Source of the DNA: Burkholderiales bacterium
Lineage (GTDB): Bacteria > Pseudomonadota > Gammaproteobacteria > Burkholderiales > SG8-39
Assembly (NCBI GenBank): GCA_023383795.1
Contig: JAHDYJ010000036.1
Location: forward strand, 1 to 35,773
Length of the DNA stretch: 35,773 bases
Direction: 5' to 3'
Part shown: piece by piece, positions 16,853 to 24,980 of the stretch
Numbering within the stretch: position 1 is the stretch's first letter
Layout: each line of letters begins with the position of its first letter
The notes under the pieces: generated by a model
Database searches by the model: none
What the model saw: only the letters and a program-made list of their open reading frames with translations
Told to the model about the DNA's origin: nothing
Position numbers and translations under genes: made by a program

Positions 16853-17884
16853 ATGACCCACGCGCCGGCGCGCATCACCGAGCGGATCGACCGGATCACG
16901 CTCCTCACCGACGAGTACAAGAGCCCGGCGCCGCCGGTGCCGAAGAGCGTCAAGATCGAGCTCACCGCGCGCTGCGACTTCCAGTGCTTCTTCTGCGCGT
17001 CGCACATGCGGCTGCGCGACAAGAGCGACATGTCGTGGCCGTTCTTCACCCGCATCGTGCGCGAGATGCGCGAGGCCGGCGTCGAGGAGCTCGGCGTCTT
17101 CTACCTCGGCGAGTCGTTCCTCGTGCCGTGGCTCGCCGAGGCGATCCGCTTCGCGAAGCGCGAGTGCGGCTATCCGTACGTCTTCCTGACGACCAACGGG
17201 CGCATGGCGACCCGCGAGCGCGTGCGCGAGTGCATTGCGGCCGGGCTCGACAGCCTCAAGTTCAGCTTCAATTTCGCCGACGCCGCGCAGTTCAGCGAGG
17301 TCACCGGCGTCAAGGGCAGGGACTACGCCCGCATCGTCGAGCACGTCCGGGCGGCGCGCGCGGCGCGCGACGAGGTCGAGCGCCAGACCGGCCACCGCTG
17401 CGGCCTCTACGCGTCGAGCATCCTCTACGACGGCGAGCAGCAGGAGCGCATGAAGCGCGCCGTGGACGAGATCCTGCCGCACGTGGACGAGCACTACTGG
17501 CTGCCGCTCTACGGCCAGGCGGGCCTGACGAGCGGCGCGAAGGGCACGCGGCCGACCGCCGGGAACCAGGGCCGCGTCGGCGCCCTGCGCAAGCCGCTGC
17601 CGTGCTGGTCGCTCTTCACCGAAGGCCACATCACGTACGACGGCCGTCTGTCCGCCTGCTGCTTCGATCACGACGGCCGGTTCGACATGGGTGACCTGAA
17701 CGCGACGCCGTTCGTCGAGGCGTGGCACAGCGCGAGGTTCCGGGCGCTGCGCGCCGCCAACCTGGCCGAGAACGTCGCCGGCACGGTCTGCGAGAAGTGC
17801 ATCGCCTACGAGGACGACGCGAAAGCGCAGACGAGCCCGGTGCCGGTGACCTTCTATCGCGCGCGCGGCGCGGCGGCCGGCTGA
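16853..17884 (+). CDS. Radical SAM protein with SPASM-like C-terminus
   Basis: This radical S-adenosylmethionine enzyme of 343 residues has a 4Fe-4S cluster on Cys41, Cys45 and Cys48 (LTARCDFQCFFCASH). The barrel shows FLTTNGRM and GLDSLKFSFNF. The C-terminal region has CWSLFTEGHITYDGRLSACC, MGDLN and TVCEKCIAY, the cysteine spacing of a SPASM-type auxiliary cluster domain. Such proteins modify peptides, cofactors or enzymes. No precursor peptide or partner was found next to it, so the substrate is unknown. It has its own Dnr/Fnr-type promoter and follows the regulator gene, which suggests induction under low oxygen, suitable for an oxygen-sensitive enzyme. Confidence 0.88.
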   Translation: MTHAPARITERIDRITLLTDEYKSPAPPVPKSVKIELTARCDFQCFFCASHMRLRDKSDMSWPFFTRIVREMREAGVEELGVFYLGESFLVPWLAEAIRFAKRECGYPYVFLTTNGRMATRERVRECIAAGLDSLKFSFNFADAAQFSEVTGVKGRDYARIVEHVRAARAARDEVERQTGHRCGLYASSILYDGEQQERMKRAVDEILPHVDEHYWLPLYGQAGLTSGAKGTRPTAGNQGRVGALRKPLPCWSLFTEGHITYDGRLSACCFDHDGRFDMGDLNATPFVEAWHSARFRALRAANLAENVAGTVCEKCIAYEDDAKAQTSPVPVTFYRARGAAAG

Positions 17885-17886
17885 GG

Positions 17887-17901
17887 CCGCGCGGCGCGCG
17901 G
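17887..17901. terminator. Small GC hairpin between convergent genes
   Basis: CCGCGC and GCGCGG pair around a GGC loop just after the radical SAM stop and 20 bp before the convergent nitronate monooxygenase stop. It is short and lacks a T-run, so it is a weak terminator candidate. Confidence 0.3.
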
Positions 17902-17921
17902 GCAATCCGCGGCAGATTCCG

Positions 17922-19082
17922 TCAGGCGGGCGCGGGCGCGACCCCGGTCAGGAGGTAGGCCAGGAGCTCGCGAACCGTGCGGATCTGCGAGCCGAACGGC
18001 AGCGGTCCGGCGCCGCGGAAGAAGAGGCCGCGCTCGACGTCGCCGCGCATGGCCGCGGCGAGCTGCAGGTCGATGCAGAACTGGCCGAAGCGCTCGATGC
18101 CGTCCCGCAGACCGCACGCGGCCAGGCAATCGAACGCCAGCGTGCACTCGCGCCGCGGCCTGGCGCGGCGCTTGAGCGCGGGCAGCTTGGCGAGGTAGGC
18201 CGCGAGCCACGGCGTGCGCACCGCGCGGGCCGGCAGGCCGGCGACGCTGGTGAAGGTGACGATGTCCTCGGGCCGCGCCTCGGCCAGCACCCGCTTGAAG
18301 TCCGGGTGCGCATCGCCCTCGGCGGTCACCGCGAACGCGGTGCCGAGCTGCACGGCCGCGGCGCCGAGCGCGAGCAGCCCGCGCACGTCCGCGTGCGTGC
18401 CGACGCCGCCGGCCGCGACGATCGGCACGCGCTCGCGCGCGATGCCGAGCCCGTCGAGCACGGTGTGCACGCCCGCGATCACCGCCGCAAACTCGAAGCG
18501 CGGATCGCCGAGCTCGGCGATGCTCGCCGCGCCGAGATGCCCGCCGGCGCGTCCCGGATGCTCGATCACGATCGCATCGGGCACGCGCCCCCGGCGCAGC
18601 CACTTCTTCAGCAGCACGCCGACGCCGCGCGCGTCGGAAAGGATGGGCACGAGCGCGACTTCCGGGTGGTCCGCGGTGAGCTCGGGAAGATCCAGCGGCA
18701 GTCCGGCGCCGACGACGATCGCCTGCGCGCCGCTCGCGCACGCCTGGCGCACGTAGTCCGCGTACTGCGAGACCGCGCGCATGACGTTCACCGCGACCAG
18801 GCCGCGGCCCGCGGCGAGCGCGAGCGCGCGCTTCACCTCGCGGTCGAGCGCCTCCAGGTTCGCCGCGTCGATCGCGCGCTTGTCGCGCAGCCGCGCGGTG
18901 CGCGCCATCAGGTCGGCGTGATGGCGCCGCAGATCGACGCTGGAGACGGTGCCGACGGCGCCGGCCCGCGCCACGCTGCCCGCGAGCCGGTGCGCCGAAA
19001 CGCCGACGCCCATGCCGCCCTGGACGATCGGCAGCAGCGCGCGGCCGCGGATGCGAAGCGGCGGAAGGTCGTGTGGGATCAA
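17922..19082 (-). CDS. Nitronate monooxygenase family FMN enzyme
   Basis: This FMN-dependent TIM-barrel oxidoreductase of 386 residues belongs to the 2-nitropropane dioxygenase/nitronate monooxygenase family. It shows LPIVQGGMGVGVSAHRLAG (FMN phosphate region), VNVMRAV, IVIEHPGRAGGHLGAASI with the family histidine, VPIVAAGGVGTHADVRGLLA and AVQLGTAFAVTAE. Related enzymes oxidise propionate-3-nitronate or reduce quinones, and the exact substrate here is open. The first usable codon is TTG at 19082; the frame upstream to the stop at 19146 has no ATG or GTG. A perfect Dnr/Fnr-type site centred 60 bp upstream, with GACAAT at the -10 position, indicates its own promoter. Confidence 0.85.
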   Translation of the reverse strand: MIPHDLPPLRIRGRALLPIVQGGMGVGVSAHRLAGSVARAGAVGTVSSVDLRRHHADLMARTARLRDKRAIDAANLEALDREVKRALALAAGRGLVAVNVMRAVSQYADYVRQACASGAQAIVVGAGLPLDLPELTADHPEVALVPILSDARGVGVLLKKWLRRGRVPDAIVIEHPGRAGGHLGAASIAELGDPRFEFAAVIAGVHTVLDGLGIARERVPIVAAGGVGTHADVRGLLALGAAAVQLGTAFAVTAEGDAHPDFKRVLAEARPEDIVTFTSVAGLPARAVRTPWLAAYLAKLPALKRRARPRRECTLAFDCLAACGLRDGIERFGQFCIDLQLAAAMRGDVERGLFFRGAGPLPFGSQIRTVRELLAYLLTGVAPAPA

Positions 19083-19135
19083 GCGATGGCCTGCGGACGG
19101 ACGCGCCGATTGTCCGTACGTCGGCGGCGCGCGCC

Positions 19136-19149
19136 TTGATGCATGTCAA
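19136..19149 (-). promoter_or_regulatory. Dnr/Fnr-type site before the nitronate monooxygenase gene
   Basis: TTGATGCATGTCAA is a full TTGAT-N4-GTCAA match, the best of the five sites in the window. Read on the minus strand it is followed by a -10-like GACAAT (19114-19109) and then the TTG start at 19082, the geometry of an activator site at about -41.5. It lies in the 98-bp gap after the phenylacetate-CoA ligase stop. Confidence 0.75.
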
Positions 19150-19180
19150 GCCGCGCCGGATGCGCCGGAGCGCGCGGCCG

Positions 19181-20497
19181 CTACTTCGGCCGCCGGTCGA
19201 CGATGCGCTTCGCCTTGCCGAGCGAGCGCTCGACCGCTCCGGTCGGCTGCACCTTCACGCGGACGGTCACGCCGACCATCGACTTGACGTGATGCTGCAG
19301 CTCGCGCGCGGCGGCCTCGCGCGCGGCGGCGTCGGCGGCGGCGAACTCGGGCTTCATTTCGACCAGCACGTCGAGCTGGTCCAGATGCCGCTCGTCGCGC
19401 CACAGCTCGAGCTGGTAGTGCGGCGAGAGGCGCGGGTGCTTGAGCAGGCACTCCTCGATCTGGCTCGGGAACACGTTCACCCCGCGCACGATCAGCATGT
19501 CGTCGGAGCGCCCGGTGACCTTCTCGATGCGGCGCATCGCGGGACGCGCGGTGCCGGGCAGCAGGCGCGTGAGGTCGCGAGTGCGGTAGCGGATCACCGG
19601 CATCGCCTCCTTGGTGAGCGACGTGAAGACGAGCTCGCCCGGCTCGCCGTCGGGCAGGACGGCGCCGGTCTCGGGATCGATCACCTCCGGATAGAAATGG
19701 TCCTCCCAGATGTGCGGTCCGTCCTTGGTCTCGGCGCACTCGCACGCGACGCCCGGCCCGATGACCTCGGAGAGCCCGTACAGGTCGATCGCCGAGAGGC
19801 CGAAGCGGTCCTCGATTTCGCGCCGCATCTCGTTCGTCCAGGGCTCGGCACCGAGGATCGCGATCCGCAGGGACGTCGAGCGCGGGTCGATGCCCTGGCG
19901 GTCGAATTCCTCGGCGAGGGCGAGCAGGTACGACGGCGTCGACGTGATGACCGTCGCGCCGAAGTCCATCAGGAGCTGCACCTGCCGCTCGCTCTGGCCG
20001 CTCGCGACCGGCACCACGGTCATGCCGAGGCGCTCGGCCCCGTAGTGGTATCCGAACCCGCCGGTGAAGAGCCCGTAGCCGAGCGCGACGTGGAAGACGT
20101 CGGTGTCGCGGCCGCCGGCGGCGTGGATCGAGCGCGCCATGACGTCGGCCCACACGTCGAGGTCGCGCCGGGTGTAGCCGACGACGGTGGGCTTGCCGGT
20201 CGTGCCGCTCGAGGCGTGCACGCGCACGACCTCCCGGAGCGGCACCGCGAACATGCCGAACGGGTAGTTTGCGCGCAGATCCTCCTTGGACGTGAACGGG
20301 AACCGCGCGAGGTCGGCGAGCGACCGCAGGTCCTCCGGGCCGACGCCGGCGGCGTCGAACTTCGCGCGGTAGTGCGGCACGTTGGCGTAGGCGTGCCCGA
20401 CGCTCCAGCGCATGCGCTCGAGCTGCAAGGCCGCCAGCTCGTCGCGGCTGGCGGTCTCGACCGGGTCGCGCACCGCGCTCGGCGTCGGCTGGCGCAT
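19181..20497 (-). CDS. paaK: Phenylacetate-CoA ligase
   Basis: This AMP-forming ligase converts phenylacetate, ATP and CoA to phenylacetyl-CoA. The 438-residue length is typical of PaaK. Signatures are SSGTTGKPTVVGYT (ATP loop, about residues 96-109), LGYGLFTGGFGYHYGAERLG, YGLSEVIGPGVACEC, PGELVFTSLTKEAMPVIRYR and GRSDDMLIVRGVNVFPSQIE. ATG 20497 is the start. The nearby PadBCD-like oxidoreductase would use its product, so it may serve the anaerobic route (called PadJ in Thauera/Azoarcus) rather than, or as well as, the aerobic Paa route. No paaABCDE genes are in the window. It is divergent from the thioesterase-padBCD-like genes across a 314-bp gap. Confidence 0.93.
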   Translation of the reverse strand: MRQPTPSAVRDPVETASRDELAALQLERMRWSVGHAYANVPHYRAKFDAAGVGPEDLRSLADLARFPFTSKEDLRANYPFGMFAVPLREVVRVHASSGTTGKPTVVGYTRRDLDVWADVMARSIHAAGGRDTDVFHVALGYGLFTGGFGYHYGAERLGMTVVPVASGQSERQVQLLMDFGATVITSTPSYLLALAEEFDRQGIDPRSTSLRIAILGAEPWTNEMRREIEDRFGLSAIDLYGLSEVIGPGVACECAETKDGPHIWEDHFYPEVIDPETGAVLPDGEPGELVFTSLTKEAMPVIRYRTRDLTRLLPGTARPAMRRIEKVTGRSDDMLIVRGVNVFPSQIEECLLKHPRLSPHYQLELWRDERHLDQLDVLVEMKPEFAAADAAAREAAARELQHHVKSMVGVTVRVKVQPTGAVERSLGKAKRIVDRRPK

Positions 20498-20811
20498 GAC
20501 TGAGGGCTCCTTGATCGACGAGGTGGGGGCAACGCGATGCTACTCGCGGGGCCCGCCCTTTCGTGGCGATTGTCGCGGCGACGGTGCGGCCGGCGCGCCG
20601 CGCCGGCCCGATCCTACCCTCCGGTCGCGCGCTGCGCGTTTAGCCCGGATCACGGGCTCGTCCCGGAGGGCTTGACGGTCGTGATACAGTTGCTGCTATC
20701 ATCGCGATAGATTCTGAATCATTACCCGGCGCAAGGCTCGGCGCCGGGGAGCGCATACTGCGATCGGCGCCGCTGCGCCGTGCAGCCCGACCACCACGGA
20801 CGGAGGAGGAG
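20498..20811. promoter_or_regulatory. Divergent promoter region between paaK and the thioesterase gene
   Basis: No gene is seen in these 314 bp. An AT-richer patch at about 20670-20735 holds TTGACG (20672-20677) and TATCAT (20697-20702), 19 bp apart, a possible though over-spaced sigma-70 promoter for the plus-strand genes. CTATC (20696-20700) and GATAG (20706-20710) form a short dyad around ATCGC and could be an operator. A GGAGGAG ribosome-binding site precedes ATG 20812. No Dnr/Fnr-type site was found here. Confidence 0.4.
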
Positions 20812-21216
20812 ATGAAGGCCGACCTCAAGGCGGGCGCGACCGCCACGCGCAAGATCGTCATCGACAAGCCGCGCACGATCGACTTCCTCGGCGAGAACCT
20901 GCGCGTCTACGCGACCCCGGAGCTCGTGCGCGACTTCGAGATGGCGTGTCGCGAGTTCCTGCTGCAGTACTGCGACGCGGGCGAGGATTCGGTCGGCACC
21001 GGCATCGGCGTCACGCACAGCGGCGCGACGCTGCTCGGCGCGGCGGTCGAGATCACGATCACGGTCAAGGCGGTCGATGGACGCCGCGTCACCTTCGACC
21101 TGGTTGCCCGCGACGCCGCCGAGGAGATCTCGCGCGGGGAGCACGGCCGCTTCGTGGTCGAGGTCGAGAAGCTGCGCGCGCGGGTGGCGGCGAAGGCGCA
21201 GAAGCCCGGAGGGTGA
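20812..21216 (+). CDS. FlK-like hotdog thioesterase
   Basis: This single hotdog domain of 134 residues resembles fluoroacetyl-CoA thioesterase FlK and the thioesterase-like proteins grouped with it. It shows TIDFLGENLRVYATPELVRDFEMACREF, GTGIGVTHSGATLLGAAVEI and a C-terminal HGRFVVEVEKLRARV. His68 sits where the family catalytic histidine is expected. Such enzymes hydrolyse acyl-CoA thioesters. The gene lies 88 bp before the padB-like gene and divergent from paaK, so an aryl-acetyl-CoA or aryl-glyoxylyl-CoA is a reasonable substrate guess, not shown by sequence. The start is ATG 20812, with GGAGGAG directly upstream. Confidence 0.85.
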   Translation: MKADLKAGATATRKIVIDKPRTIDFLGENLRVYATPELVRDFEMACREFLLQYCDAGEDSVGTGIGVTHSGATLLGAAVEITITVKAVDGRRVTFDLVARDAAEEISRGEHGRFVVEVEKLRARVAAKAQKPGG

Positions 21217-21304
21217 GCGCGGGCGTACGCCTGACTCCTTCCCTCCCCCCGGGAGGGCGAGGGGCTTCGACGCCCACCCGCAGAGCTACCGCACGGAGCG
21301 CGAC

Positions 21305-24022
21305 ATGGCAGCCGATATCCGCAAGGTTCCCGAGTACTGCTACCAGTGCGTCGCCGGGCCGGACCTGCTGCAGGTCAAGGTCGAGAACGGCGTCGCCATC
21401 GAGATCGAGCCGAACTTCCGCGCGGCCGAGGTGCATCCGGGCGGCGGCAAGTGCTGCGTCAAGGCCTACGGGCTGGTGCAGAAGACCTACAACCCGAACC
21501 GCCTGCTCACCCCGATGAAGCGCACCAACCCGCAGAAGGGGCGCGACCACGATCCGAAGTTCGTGCCGATCTCGTGGGACGAGGCGTTCGATCTCGTCGC
21601 CGGGAAGCTGAACGAGCTGCGCGCGAAGGGGCTCGTCGACGAGGCCGGCTACCCGCGCGTGGCGGCGAGCTTCGGCGGCGGCGGCACGCCGACCTATTAC
21701 ATGGGCACCTTCCCGGCATTCCTGTCGGCATGGGGACCGGTCGACTTCAGCTTCGGCAGCGGGCAGGGGGTCAAGTGCTACCACTCGGAGCACCTGTACG
21801 GCGAGCTGTGGCACCGCGCGTTCACGGTGTGTCCCGACACGCCGACCACGCGCTATGTGCTCTCCCTCGGCGCGAACACCGAGGCCTCGGGCGGGGTGGT
21901 CGGCGCGTGGCGCCACGCCGAGGGGCGCATGAACCGTCATCTGAAGCGCGTGCAGATCGAGCCCCATCTCTCGATCACCGGCGCGTGCTCGGCCGAGTGG
22001 GTGCCGATCCGGCCGAAGACCGACCCGGCGTTCCTGTACGGCGTCATCCACACGCTGCTGCACCGGCACCCGCGCGAGGCGCTCGACGTCCCGTTCCTGA
22101 AGCACCACACCGGCTCGCCGTACCTGATCGGGCCGCACGGCTACTACCTGCGCGACCCGCAGTCGCAGAAGCCGCTGCTGTGGGATCTCAAGCGCGGCGC
22201 CGCAGTGCCGTACGACACGCCGGACACCGATCCCGCGCTCGAGGGGGAGTTCGCGCTCGATGCGCTCGAGCTCGGCGCCGACGGCGAGACGTGGAGCCAT
22301 GCCGGCGTGCGCGCCGCGACCGCGTTCGCGAAGCTCGTCGCGCACATGGCGCAGTACACCCCCGAGTGGGCGGACAAGGTCTGCGACATCCGCCCCGGCA
22401 CGGTCCGGCGCATCGCGGACGAGTTCCTCGCGCACGCGCAGGTCGGCGCCACGGTCGACATCGACGGCGAGACGCTGCCGCTCCGCCCGGTCGCGATCGC
22501 GCTCGGCAAGACGGTGACCAACGGCTGGGGCGGCTACGAGTGCTGCTGGGCGCGCACGCTGCTCGCCTGCCTGGTCGGCGCGCTCGAGGTGCCCGGCGGC
22601 ACGCTCGGCACGACGGTGCGGCTGAACCGCCCGGCGACCTCGCGCCAGGCGAGCGTGAAGATCGGCCGTGACGGGTTCATGGAGTACCCGATGAACCCCA
22701 CCGATAAGGAGCACTGGGTGGAGCGGCCGACGGTGCGCAACGCGCACTCTACGCTCGTGCCGCTCTCGGCCAACTCGCCGTGGAGCAACGCGCTCGGGCC
22801 GACGCATCTTGCGTGGTTGTTCCGCGACGGCTCGCCGGAGCACTGGCCCGAGGTCACGGCGCCCGACCTCTGGTTCGTCTATCGCACGAACCCCGCGATC
22901 TCCTTCTGGGACACCGCCGCGATCACGCGCCGGATCGCCAAGTTCCCGTTCACCGTGGCGTTCGCGTACACGCTCGACGAGACGAACTGGATGGCCGACG
23001 TGCTGCTGCCGGAGGCGACCGACCTCGAGAGCATGCAGCTCATCCGCATCGGCGGCACGAAGTTCATCGAGCAGTTCTGGGACCACGAGGGCTTCGCGCT
23101 GCGGCAGCCGGCGGTGGCCCCGCAGGGCGAAGCGCGCGACTTCACCGACATTGCGACCGAGCTCGCCGCGCGCACCGGGCTGCTCGAGAAGTACAACCGG
23201 GCGATCAACCGCGGCGCCGCCTGTGCGCCGCTCGCCGGCGAGGGCTTCGACTTCAGCCTGGAGACCGACCGCAAGCACTCCGCCGAGGAGATCTGGGACA
23301 GCGTGTGCCGCGCGGCAAGCGCGGAGGTGACCAACGGTGCGGCGACCGACGGGCTCGACTGGTACCGCGCGAACGGCTACCGGACCCGACCCATCTCGCG
23401 CATCGTCTGGTATCTGTTTCCCGAGCTCCGCAAGCAGGGCATCCGCTTCGAGATGCCCTTCCAGGAGCGGCTCTTCCGCCATGGCGTCGAGCTCGGCAAT
23501 CGCCTGCACGAGCACGGCATCAAGTGGTGGGACACGCAGCTCACCGAGTACCAGGCCCTGCCGCTCTGCAAGGATTTCCCGGGCGTCTGGGAGAAAGACA
23601 CCGCGCTGCACGCCAAGGGGAAGGAGTACCCCTTCTGGCTCGTGACGTCGCGGTCGATGCAGTACGCATGGGGGGGCAACGCCGGGATTCCGCTGATGGA
23701 CGAGGTCTCGGGCAACATGCGCGGCCACGGCGGCGTGGTGATCAACACCAAGACGGCAGAGCGGCTCGGCATCGAGGAAGGCGATCTCGTCGAGGTCCGC
23801 TCGTACCTGCACGAGACGAAGGGCCCGGCGATCCTGCGCCAGGGGATCCGGCCCGACACGCTGCTCATGATCGGCCAGTTCGACCACTGGGCGATGCCCT
23901 ACGCCAAGGGCATGAAGGCGCCGAGCATGAATGCACTGGTGCCGATGTCGCTCGAGCTCACCGACGCGACCGGATCGGCGGCCGACCTGGTGCGCGTCTC
24001 CGTGACGAAGGTGGCCGCGTGA
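21305..24022 (+). CDS. padB: Molybdopterin oxidoreductase, PadB-like catalytic subunit
   Basis: This large molybdenum bis-MGD subunit has 905 residues. By overall sequence character and by its neighbours it resembles PadB of phenylacetyl-CoA:acceptor oxidoreductase (phenylacetyl-CoA to phenylglyoxylate, Thauera/Azoarcus). It shows FVPISWDEAFDLVAGKLNEL, GSGQGVKCYHSEHLYGELW, a cofactor domain (WNRNP-type region WFVYRTNPAISFWDT) and a C-terminal domain ending with LMIGQFDHWAMPYAKG. The N-terminal cluster motif is Cys12-x2-Cys15 and Cys50/Cys51; the usual third cysteine position is Pro19. No Tat signal was seen. The start is ATG 21305 with GGAG upstream; longer open sequence upstream overlaps the thioesterase gene and is rejected. 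Another DMSO-reductase-type substrate remains possible. Confidence 0.75.
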   Translation: MAADIRKVPEYCYQCVAGPDLLQVKVENGVAIEIEPNFRAAEVHPGGGKCCVKAYGLVQKTYNPNRLLTPMKRTNPQKGRDHDPKFVPISWDEAFDLVAGKLNELRAKGLVDEAGYPRVAASFGGGGTPTYYMGTFPAFLSAWGPVDFSFGSGQGVKCYHSEHLYGELWHRAFTVCPDTPTTRYVLSLGANTEASGGVVGAWRHAEGRMNRHLKRVQIEPHLSITGACSAEWVPIRPKTDPAFLYGVIHTLLHRHPREALDVPFLKHHTGSPYLIGPHGYYLRDPQSQKPLLWDLKRGAAVPYDTPDTDPALEGEFALDALELGADGETWSHAGVRAATAFAKLVAHMAQYTPEWADKVCDIRPGTVRRIADEFLAHAQVGATVDIDGETLPLRPVAIALGKTVTNGWGGYECCWARTLLACLVGALEVPGGTLGTTVRLNRPATSRQASVKIGRDGFMEYPMNPTDKEHWVERPTVRNAHSTLVPLSANSPWSNALGPTHLAWLFRDGSPEHWPEVTAPDLWFVYRTNPAISFWDTAAITRRIAKFPFTVAFAYTLDETNWMADVLLPEATDLESMQLIRIGGTKFIEQFWDHEGFALRQPAVAPQGEARDFTDIATELAARTGLLEKYNRAINRGAACAPLAGEGFDFSLETDRKHSAEEIWDSVCRAASAEVTNGAATDGLDWYRANGYRTRPISRIVWYLFPELRKQGIRFEMPFQERLFRHGVELGNRLHEHGIKWWDTQLTEYQALPLCKDFPGVWEKDTALHAKGKEYPFWLVTSRSMQYAWGGNAGIPLMDEVSGNMRGHGGVVINTKTAERLGIEEGDLVEVRSYLHETKGPAILRQGIRPDTLLMIGQFDHWAMPYAKGMKAPSMNALVPMSLELTDATGSAADLVRVSVTKVAA

Positions 24023-24666
24023 CGCGCTGGGCGATGGCGATCGACCTGCGCGCCTGCGTGGGCTGCCAGACGTGCACCACCGCATGCCGGCACGCGAACG
24101 CGACGCCGCCCGGCGTGCAGTGGCGCAAGGTGCTCGACCTCGAGCAGGGCGAGTTCCCGGACGTCAAGCGGACCTTCGTCCCGGTGGGCTGCATGCACTG
24201 CGCCGACCCGCCCTGCATGCACGTCTGCCCGTCGACCGCCACCAAGCAGCGGCCGGATGGCATCGTCACGATCGACTACGACCTGTGCATCGGCTGCGGC
24301 TACTGCGCGGTCGCGTGTCCGTACCAGGCGCGCCACATCGTGCACGAGCGCGAGTTCGCGTACGCCGAGGGGCCAACGAAATCCGAGGAGGCGCGCTTCG
24401 ACGAGAAGCGCATGTCGGTGGCCACCAAGTGCACGTGGTGCGTCGACCGGATCGACAGCGGGCTTGAGAAGGGACTGAAGCCTGGCGTCGACCCGGAGGC
24501 GACGCCGGCATGCGTGAACTCCTGCATTGCGAACGCGTACACGTTCGGCGATCTCGCGGATCCGGAGAGCAACGTGTCGCAGAAGGTGCGCGGGACCACG
24601 TGGTTCCGGATGCACGAGGAGCTCGGCACTGACCCGCACATCTACTATGTATGGGACGACAAATAG
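24019..24666 (+). CDS. padC: Four-cluster ferredoxin subunit, PadC-like
   Basis: This electron-transfer subunit of 215 residues belongs to the DmsB/PsrB/PhsB type. Four 4Fe-4S sites are visible: CVGCQTCTTACRHAN near residue 14, CMHCADPPCMHVCPSTA, CIGCGYCAVACPYQA, and CTWCVDRIDSG with a later CVNSC. It would pass electrons from the molybdenum subunit to the membrane anchor and the quinone pool. The GTG start (24019-24021) overlaps the padB-like stop (GTGA), so translation is coupled. The ATTTGG-free downstream gap of 314 bp to the anchor gene is occupied largely by a MITE-like insertion. Confidence 0.85.
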   Translation: MTRWAMAIDLRACVGCQTCTTACRHANATPPGVQWRKVLDLEQGEFPDVKRTFVPVGCMHCADPPCMHVCPSTATKQRPDGIVTIDYDLCIGCGYCAVACPYQARHIVHEREFAYAEGPTKSEEARFDEKRMSVATKCTWCVDRIDSGLEKGLKPGVDPEATPACVNSCIANAYTFGDLADPESNVSQKVRGTTWFRMHEELGTDPHIYYVWDDK

Positions 24667-24718
24667 CCGCGGTCATTCGACTCCGCACAGCGTGGCAGCC
24701 TTCGCCCGGACAGAAGCG

Positions 24719-24755
24719 GTCGTACGAACGAGGGAGTAGCCCCTTGTATATCCCC
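24719..24755 (-). repeat. Inverted partial copy of the MITE core
   Basis: This 37-bp stretch, beginning GTCGTACGAACGAGGGAGTA and ending TATCCCC, is a diverged reverse complement of the second hairpin region of the adjacent element (about 24829-24868). It touches the left end of the full copy. It may be the remnant of a second, inverted element or the result of a rearrangement during insertion. Confidence 0.6.
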
Positions 24756-24914
24756 CTAGAACCTATCTCAAAATGCGAATGCGGTCGCGAAAGAGGGGAT
24801 CTACAAGGGGCTCGCCCCTTGTTCGTTCGGGGATTTACAAGGGGCAATCTGCCCCTTGTTCGTACGACCTCGGTTCGGGAAGAAGCACGGCCGCGATTTT
24901 GAGATAGCTTCTAG
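24756..24914 (+). mobile_element. MITE-like element, copy 2 (between padC and padD)
   Basis: This 159-bp element has long terminal inverted repeats. The left end is CTAGAACCTATCTCAAAAT; the right end, reverse complemented, is CTAGAAGCTATCTCAAAAT, differing at one position. Inside are two perfect hairpins, ACAAGGGG/CCCCTTGT (24803-24822) and ACAAGGGGC/GCCCCTTGT (24837-24859). There is no coding capacity. Copies at 2779 and 34485 share the ends. The termini suggest mobilisation by a transposase encoded elsewhere; the parent insertion sequence was not identified. It separates the padC-like and padD-like genes. Confidence 0.85.
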
Positions 24915-24980
24915 CCGGAGCAAGGTGAGCAGGCCCCCTCGTACGATCCCCCGAAACCCGCGCGTCCTCCACCGGCCATC

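Noticed and set aside
20498..20540. Dnr/Fnr-type site at CTTGATCGACG upstream of paaK
   Set aside because: Only one half-site is present; the partner half does not match.
21077..21304. N-terminal extension of the padB-like frame
   Set aside because: It overlaps the end of the thioesterase gene in another frame, is low-complexity, and the family N-terminus begins at ATG 21305 with a ribosome-binding motif.
24756..24914. Simple rho-independent terminator pair after padC
   Set aside because: The hairpins are terminator-like, but they lie inside a longer element with terminal inverted repeats that recurs elsewhere in the window.
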